DNA of 64,000 nucleotides from Serinus canaria (lineage: Eukaryota > Chordata > Aves > Passeriformes > Fringillidae): the NCBI RefSeq assembly GCF_022539315.1, contig NC_066314.1:62605543-62669542 (forward strand), in the 5' to 3' direction. Position 1 is the first letter of the stretch. Every line of letters starts with the position of its first letter. The position numbers and the translations under genes are program-made. The notes beneath the pieces were generated by a model. It was given only the letters and a program-made list of their open reading frames with translations. It made no database searches and had not been told where the DNA came from. This document shows positions 53,301 through 62,300 of this stretch, one piece after another.

Positions 53301-56300
53301 ACAAGAACTTAAAGCCCAAATGTAAGGAGTGTTCATCAAATCCATGGTGAACAAGAAAGGACAGTGATGTGTTAAGGAATAGCATCAGAAGCAGAAGTCA
53401 CAGCACATTGGTTGCTTTAAGGCTTTTCAAAGGTAGCTGCCTTGGGGATCATTAAAGTACTTAATTGCAAGCAACACCTCAGGGAGCTTCTTAGGAGAGC
53501 TCCATGTGGCTAATTCAGGCCAGGTGTCTGCCTGGCCCTGAGCTCAGATTGTGGCACTGCAAACTCTATAGAGAAACTAAAGAATTTAAAGAAATGGGCA
53601 CCACAAGAAATGCTGTTCTCCTGCTATTACACTCTTTAGATAATGAGGGAACAAATCAGAGGGAAGATTCTGTATAATCTAATGAAACTGATGTGGAAAT
53701 TTCTGCTACACTTCAGAGAAATGCTATCACTTAGAATAAACACTGGTAACTACAAACATGAGCAAAATAGGGAGGCATAGCCATCTGTGGGTTTTTAACT
53801 TTGTACTTGAGCAGGAATGTGGTGTTTACCACTTTTCATAACCAAATTCTTTTCTTGCTGCTCAGGAAGGATGAGAAGGGGAAGTTTGTTGCTCTTTCTA
53901 TATTTAAATATTTGGAAGGTGATAGGGATGATGGCTAGGAACAAAGATGATCTTAACAGAGACAAAATCCCCGCCTATTTAAGGGAGGTGATTCCCTTGA
54001 TCCCAAACCCAATATGGGTAATGAAGGACTATCCAAAACAGCTTCCAGGCAGCATACCAGCTGCAAAAAGGTAGACCCCAAGTTCATATTGCTCCCTCAA
54101 GTTTTGCAGTATCAAAAATGGCAAGCTGTGGAGCCTGTGAAAAGCTTGGAGAGTCCCATCTTCAGCAAGATCACATGTAAATATTTATCTTTCCATTTTT
54201 CACTCCAAAAAAAAAAAAAAAATTCCACACAACTGGAAAAATCCTCTCCAGTGGAAATTCTTTCCATCCTTAAGGCAGATAAAAACATGGAAGCTAAATT
54301 AATTCATGCATGCTGCAGATCTCACAATCCCCATCATCTAAAATTAGAGCTGTCAGCAGCAAGCCCCACTGCAGTGCTAGTGGGCACAGATAACTCTTGG
54401 ACATCTTGAAAATTCCCAGCCATGTTAAATAGTCTTCTTCCAAATGAGAACACTGTGTCATGAGAGTTTCTTATATCATGGCTCATAGTGCTTCTATCTA
54501 TTGAACAGCATGGAGTGCTCTGGAAGAACAAATTACTTGAATTTATCAGTAACCACTAGCATTTATCACCTCCATTTATCACCAGTATTTTTTTTTTTTA
54601 AATTCAAGTGCATAATACAAAACCTATGAGACAGGCTAGCTTTTGTGGGAGTCAAGTTATGTATGTCATCACAAAAACCAGTTCTGACCTGTACATTATT
54701 TCTGCCCTTTCCATGCTGGCAATCTATTCTGCAAAAAACAGACACTCATTTACCATTTCTGTACAGCTCTAAGTGCTGTTGTTCAAGTCATTGCTCAGTG
54801 TAATAATTTGTCCCTTTCCAGGCTGGTCACTAAGCACGTCACATACTCCACCTTGCTTAAAATGTCACCAGCTACTATTTATAGACCATCCTTGGAATTA
54901 ATTGTTTTACCCTCTTTACTTCCATGCAGGAGGCCAAGATAAACTCAGTGTTGTCCACCACCTCAAACCTAACTGTCCTTGTGCCTTCTCTGCAAGCAGT
55001 TGAGAACATGGATGAAGATGAGAAAGCCTTTTGGATGTCAAAAAGTAACATTCCAACTCTCCTTAAGTACGTTCATGGTTTGGGGGTTTGGCTTTTTAAA
55101 TTAACTGGTTTTTATGCTAAACAAGCCTTTGGTTTGAAGCCACTAGAGCAAGACAGGTATTTTGATTTTAAAGGAAGGGCATAGGATTCCTCTTCTAGTT
55201 CCAGTGGCATATAAATCTCTGTAGCAAGGCCACTGGAAAAAAAGGCATTGTTTATAATATGAAAGAAATGTTTAAAGGTTGAACTAAGATAAAAACATTG
55301 CTGAACAGGGTGTTGTAGAAGCAATTCCTGCTATAACTACCATTTGAGACACACTAAGCTGTTTATCTGAAATAAGATGAAGAAAAGAGAGAAAATACAA
55401 AACCTTCAAATCCAGTTAATTTCCTTTAGGTATCATGTACTGACAGGAGCTTACAGCTTTGCTGATTTCCAGAATTTATCGTCCTCTGACATGCTGCCAA
55501 CATTTCTACAGAGCAAATTCCTACACTTGTCTAAAGAAAATGGGGTGAGATGACCTGCAAACCACTGTGGTATTGTACACCAAACCCTGGCCATCACTGC
55601 CACTGAATATTTTGTACTACAAAACCACACATACATGTATTTTTTAAAAATACGTTCCATAAAATTAAAGGCTTAGTTCAATTACATGAGGCCTTCTGGG
55701 AGAAACATTTGCTTGTTTTTCTCCACCACTTTACATCACTGAAATTTGTCCACAATATTAATTTTTTCTAATGTCCCAGTAGCTGCTGCAAACACTGGAC
55801 AGCTGTAACCAAGCAGAATGGCAGCCCTTGCCTGGAGCAGCCTGTGTGAGCCAAATTAATACAAAGAGCATCCAGGAAACCAAATAACTTAATTTAGGGA
55901 ACGGGGCAGATAGGAGGAAGCAGCGATAACACACATCTTCACATATGCAACTTGATAATCCTAAACCACCTGAGGGTATTTTTAATGGTAAAAATGTTAC
56001 AACCCTTCCCCTTTAGCCTTTTTATCAGGTAATTTCCTGGAAATACCTGGCAAGTCACATTTAAGCACTTCACCCCCATTAAGGGAGAGGGAAGTTCCCC
56101 TACCTCCGCACTCCAAAGGAAAAGCTACAAACAGGATCCTTCAAAGCTGCCCAGAGCTGGGAGGGTGTGAATCAGCTCAGAGCTCAGCCTACCCTGTGCT
56201 GCCAGCCAAGAGCTCTGCCAGTCTGCCCCCAGGGAACAGCCAAGGGTCCCCAAGTCCCTTCCCCTGTGCCTGACTCCCTGAGGGTCCCCCAGCCTCTGGT

Positions 56301-59300
56301 GTGAGTTAGTGGTGCCACGGTACAGCCCTAGGCGAGCATTTGGGAAGGTGTGGAAATCCAGAGGATGAGCTGCTGGGAAGCACCACCCCAACAAGGAGAA
56401 GGCAAAGCTCCTCTCCCTCTCCTCTCCCTCTCCCTTGTGCAGAACCCGACCCTCGAGGGCGCTCAGTTCGTGGCCAGCGACATCGCATCCACAAACGGGG
56501 TCATTCACGTCATCGACAAGGTACAAATGCACTGGACAGGATTGGCTCCTGTGCTCCACAAGCAGTGCCAAACCACGAACCCCCTGTGCAGAGCACTGTG
56601 CTCAGAGCAGCTCTGTGCCCTGCAGGTGATGCTTGCAGGTGATGTGGGGTATCTGCTCCCCTGCAGGTGCTGACCCCGCTGCGCAGCGCCGTCCTGCCGA
56701 GGCTGCTGGCACGCCTGGAGCAAATGCCCGACTACTCCCTGTTCAGGGGCTACATTATTGTAAGCTTTCACACCATGCAGAGCAGAGGAAGCTCTCTGCT
56801 TTGTTTGCATTTCAGACCAGCAGTGGTCATTCTGATTTTTTTTTTTTTTTTAATGTGTTTCACAACAGCAATACGGCCTGGCTAATGAAATAGAAGCAGC
56901 AAACACATACACAATCTTTGCCCCAAGTAATGATGCCATAGAAAATTACCTAAAGGATAAGAAATCTGCTGCTCTGGTATGTATTACTCACAAGACTTGT
57001 CCTAACAGCTCAGTATTTCATCTTTGTTTCAAGTGGATGGGTTGTGAGGACACAGATATAGGGAGATTTGTTTCCCAAAATCCAGTAAGTTAGGTTTTGT
57101 CTGTAACACCCAAGAAATTGAAATGGGATGGGCCTACAATATTTTCCTGAGTTGCTGGAAGAGCCCAGCTATTTGTTCTGTGTTTTGGCCTTCTCTAGAT
57201 TAAAAGCATGGTGACAATTTCCAAGATTTCTTGTCAGTAAACTTATTTTTTTGTTGTTTAGGATTTTGAGAGAGTTTTTTTTTATGTAAAGAAGGTCAGT
57301 ACAGGAGAGACCAGAAAAAACACTGAAATTAGCTTTTTAGGTGAACAAACTCCAGTCCCCCAACATCACTAATACCCCATCATTAATAATGACATGAAAT
57401 ATTGTGAGTCTTTCTTAAAACTATCCAGATGCTGGCCTTGTCACTCCTGCAGGAATGCTGCAGAAACACTCTCTCTGGCACTTGTACCCTGACATATTTA
57501 CAAGTTCAAACCCCTTTCTCAGCCTTGTTGTTTCCTCCCAAGATAAGCTGTCCTTTTTCTGCCTTATCCCAGCATCTTTCTCCATATTTTCTCCAATTTG
57601 AAACAGCTTTATAGATTGCACATATCAAGAGCCACACACCTTGCAGAGGAAGCTTCACCCATAATTTGCCCAGAAGCTTTAATTCTTCCATGTTTCATCC
57701 AAAATTATTTATCCACACTCTATCCCTCCTTGCATGGTCTCCATTTACAGCCAGGAAGCTGCAGGGCTCAAATGACTCTTTCCAAACCTTTACCAACAAC
57801 AGCAGGCCCATGGCAAATGTCCCACGTTCACAACTGATCGAGCTCCATCTGCTCAAATGGCTTTTGAACACTATGTTAGATGTGACACATCATCATTTCC
57901 ACATGCCAGCAAGAAGAATTTACATTAAACTTTGAGAGACACATAGGACATCAATTCCAGTAAATCTGGATTACTGGATTTAAAATTCCAGTAAATCTGG
58001 ATTACACACACATGCAGAGAAATCATTTGCATTTCCACTACTCACCAATGTTTCTTCAGTCTTTCTTCCATCCTCCCAGCCTTGCCTGATATGGCAATCT
58101 GAGGAAAAAAAAATCAAAAAAACCCCATAAAGTTAAGTCTGCCAGAGGCTTAACCTCTTTGTGAAACACTTGGGAGAACTCTGCTGCAGAGTGAAGAGTT
58201 TGGCATGGGGAGAAGATCCCATTTCTTGGCCCTGATGGGACAAGATGTCCTAACTCTCCTGGTGATTAAAGACAGTAATCAAGAAATCAGTGTTAGCTTT
58301 TCCTCCAGTTCATCTAAGTCAGGAGATTAAAGAGGCCTGGACACTGATGGAAATTAGCACTGATGGAACCACTTTCTCATCTCCAAATATTTTTTGCCAG
58401 ATCTGTGGAACAAGGCCAGCCCTAAGAGATAAAGCTACTCTTTTACTCTGTAAGCACAGCCAGGCACCATCACAAATCTCACATCCTGAAGATGCTTCAT
58501 GCTTTCACATACTTTTGAAGGAGCAGAAGAGCAGGAGCAGCATGGACATTCAGAATAAGGGGACAGTGAGCAAGAGGATTTCCCACAAGCACATTTTTAT
58601 TGCAAAGACAACCTTGCAGCAGCACTGTCTGTAGGCAGCTACAGCCACTGTCTGTGGCTAGGCAGCTCCTGAACTCCCCAAACACCCCAGCTTCTCTCAC
58701 ACTGACCAATCTCTCACCTACACATCCTGCTTCTGCTTCCTCATCCCAGTCAGGGAGAGCTCTGGGAGTCTCCTGGTTCAGAACAAGATGTAGAAGCCTT
58801 GGGAAACCCACACAAAATTTTGGTATATAGAGAGAAACTTCATCACTTTGCAGTGAAATATGAATATGGTCTACCAACCAGGCACAGAAAACTTTTCAAT
58901 TAAAGACAGCTAAAAGCAGTCTTTATTGACTGAAGATGCCCTTAAAGATTATACATATAGATATAAAAATATAGATAGCCAGATATAAAAAATACTCCAA
59001 ACACTCACCACAGTTTATTCCCCTGTAGGTTATTCAGGGATTCTCAAAGGAATAGGTAGGGAAAGACCATAAAAACACTCATCAATATGCAAACCTTCCT
59101 ATCAAATGAACCCAGGAAGTTCAGAGTCCTAAAAATCACCTGACTTTCCCCTGAATTCAGCAGCCAGCCCTATGCACAGAAACACACTACAGGCTCAAGC
59201 AGACTTTGCTCCTCCCAGTTCAAAAGCCTTTCATCCTCCATGGTCAGTAACACTTTCATTGTGGCAAGAATGCAGGCTGACTGCAGGAGGAAATGTGAAA

Positions 59301-62300
59301 CAACCTACCCACTAGAGAATTTTCTCTTTAAATTCAGGCAATCTCTGTTTGGCTTAAGCCCTTTGGAAGAGGCTATCCCCTAGGAATTTCTCATTCTTTG
59401 CTAGGTAACTCTGAATGTAATTGTGTGCTGCAGGATGAAGGCCAAATCCGCTATCACGTTGTGCTGGATGAGAAGCTCCTGAAGAACAACCTGCACAATG
59501 GCATGCACAGGGAGACCATGCTGGGCTTCTCCTACCAGGTTGGGTTCTTCCTCCACAACAACCAGGTACTGCTGTCTGCACTTGCTGGGAGAAACTGGTT
59601 TCCTGCTTTTTACAAATCCAGCTTCAGCTTTAAACTGACATTCCTGTCAGAAGGAACTCCCTCCCTAATGCATCCCTCAGTAGCTTCTGTGACTCAGCAG
59701 CACAAAAGCTGTCACTCAAATGCAAGGCCTGTCTCAGACCTGCTTAATTCAAAGTCACCCTTGAAGGTATCTGTGATTGAATTTTATTTCAGTTGTGCTG
59801 TTCACATTTAAAATTGAATTTTAGGTATCTGTCTCTAGCAACTTGAAGCCAGAATTCCAGAGCAGTCAATAATCTGAACTTCCAAGGGCCATTAGAAACC
59901 TGTCCTCAATTATGAGACATTATTTATATTTTCTGTGGATTCACTCCACTTTCAATCCTAAGAACTCAAAGCACTGTGCAACAAATATGAACTGCCTTTC
60001 AATACCACTCATGAGAAAAACAGGCACAGCAAGATTAAGGAACAGGGCCAGGAAGGGAGCTTGGCCTCCTTCTCTGTCCCAGAAGTCCCTGTGGGCATAG
60101 GCAAAGGAAGACAGAAAGCTTCTCACCCACAGATATTTCAGCCCTGCTGTTGGCTCTGCCCACAGCTGAGCTTTGAAAAAGCACCTGCAGTGGGACTTGC
60201 ATGGTGGGAGTGTGGGGTAGCACTGAGATTGTGGAAGCCCTCCTTGAAAGAGCTTACATCCCTTGGAAAAAGCTGCTCTGCCAAATGCTGTTGCTCAGAA
60301 GTTTTAACAGGCTGCAAGTGCCCCCATGCCCCCCAGGGCAATGAAGCAGTCAAATGCAGCAGCTGGAATATGAGTGAGCACCTGAGGCTAACTCCCTTTG
60401 TTGGTTTTCCTTACGTGACCCCTGTGGTTTTCCCTCCTTCTTCCACCTCCTACTGCTCAGGCTAGCACAGCCATGGAACACCTCTGCTGCTCTCTAACTG
60501 ACTGCATGTCTCCTGCAGCTATACATAAATGATGCTCCCATAAGCTATGCAAATGTTGCCACAGACAGAGGAATTATTCATGGACTGGGAAAGGTGCTGG
60601 AAATCCAGAAGAACAGATGTGATATCAATAATACCGTGATCATTGTAAGTGACAGAAGTTCATCTAGAACCTTAAATCCCCTCAAGGAGACCTACAGCCA
60701 AACAAAGCTCAAAAGTGTAGGATATGTGACACTATTTTCCACCAAGGACATTCCTACCAGAGTTTTTAGCATCTCTTAAGACAATCTTTGTCCTGAAATC
60801 AGTGTTCTAACAGCCTGGATAAAATGTAGTCAGAGTAGCTCAATAATAAGAAATTCCTGAGCTCTAATATCCAGATAATATTAGTAATGCATTATTCTAA
60901 TACATCTTCATAACCAGACCACTTGGTTATGAAGTGGGAAACATCACTTTAGAAGAACAAATAGAAAACAACCAAATGTTCTTTCCTTCTTCCCCTTGAG
61001 GGAAGGGTGTCCCCACAGGGCCATTCACAAGGATATTCTTCCTTGCTGAGCAGGACAGCTTCCCTCACTCTCTTTACCAAAGAGGTTATCCTGATAATGT
61101 TCCTCAAGCACTAGATTTAGAAATGTGGCTGGAAATCATTCTTTTTCTATGAAACAACCTGCCTGCAGCTCTGCACAGTCTGTTAACTACCTCTCATTTG
61201 TGTTGCATAAGGAGAAGTGCAGAATTTGTTCACAACCATCAAGTTGTCCCCCAGGAACAAAAGAAATTGTAAGTATATTTTCATTAATGCTAGGGTCATT
61301 TGTTTCTCCATATCAAAACTGGCTGTATATGCATTCAATCCTATTTTTAATACAATTGTCTCAGTTTCACCAAAATATGTAGTAGTTGTCTCAGCCTTCT
61401 ACATACATAGCTAATAGTCAAGAGACTCAATCCACCCTGACCTCAGAGATTCTTTTTCTGGGATTAAGGCAGCAGAAGGGCAGCTTAAAGATAAAAATAT
61501 CTTTCATGGACAGTTTCTCATGCACTGGGACAACTAAGACTCCTTAAACTCTAAAGTTTACCTCTACCATGCAAAATTAGGGGAGTTAAATGTGGTCTGG
61601 AGTATGCCTGCTCCAGAAGGAATTACAGCACCAGCTTTGAGCCCTTCAAAGAGATGTACAGAAGGGCAAAGTCAATCCATCCCCAGCAGTATGCTGTAAG
61701 CTATGGTCACAAGAAAACTTGGAGGTTAGAGAGACTTTGGATGCCCAGGTCCAACACATGAGAACTGCAGATATTTAGAGTTTCTTGGTATCTAACTTAT
61801 TTGTGAAAGCCTCTCCATTGGGATTACATATTTTCCTTTATTATTATTTTTTTTAATAAGTTATGCCAGTAGTGGTATTCCAAAGCAGCTTAAGTTCCAT
61901 CTGCTTCATCAAAGTACTTGACTGGCAAAACCAATTTTAACTCCTCATGGGTAAAAATCAATTAACATTTCCTTTACAAAGAACAGCTGGGTGGATTCTT
62001 GTCTCAATCTCCTCACAAGTGTATATTGAGATCAAAATCTTTCTCCAGCAAACAATCTCTCCCCTGTTTTGTTCAGACCTAGAAGATAATTTTTCAACAG
62101 CAGTTTTTGCACTACTTCATAACTTGGTTTTCCAAGAAGAATCAGAGAGATCAGAAAATGTGAAAAATGAAAAAAAATATGTTTATAAAACTTTTGAATA
62201 GAATCTGTTCAGTTATGAGCAAAGGCATTTTTAGACACCTTTAAAACACCACAAGACATTGAGTTAAACTGTGTAATATGTTCATTTTTATTTCTAAAAG

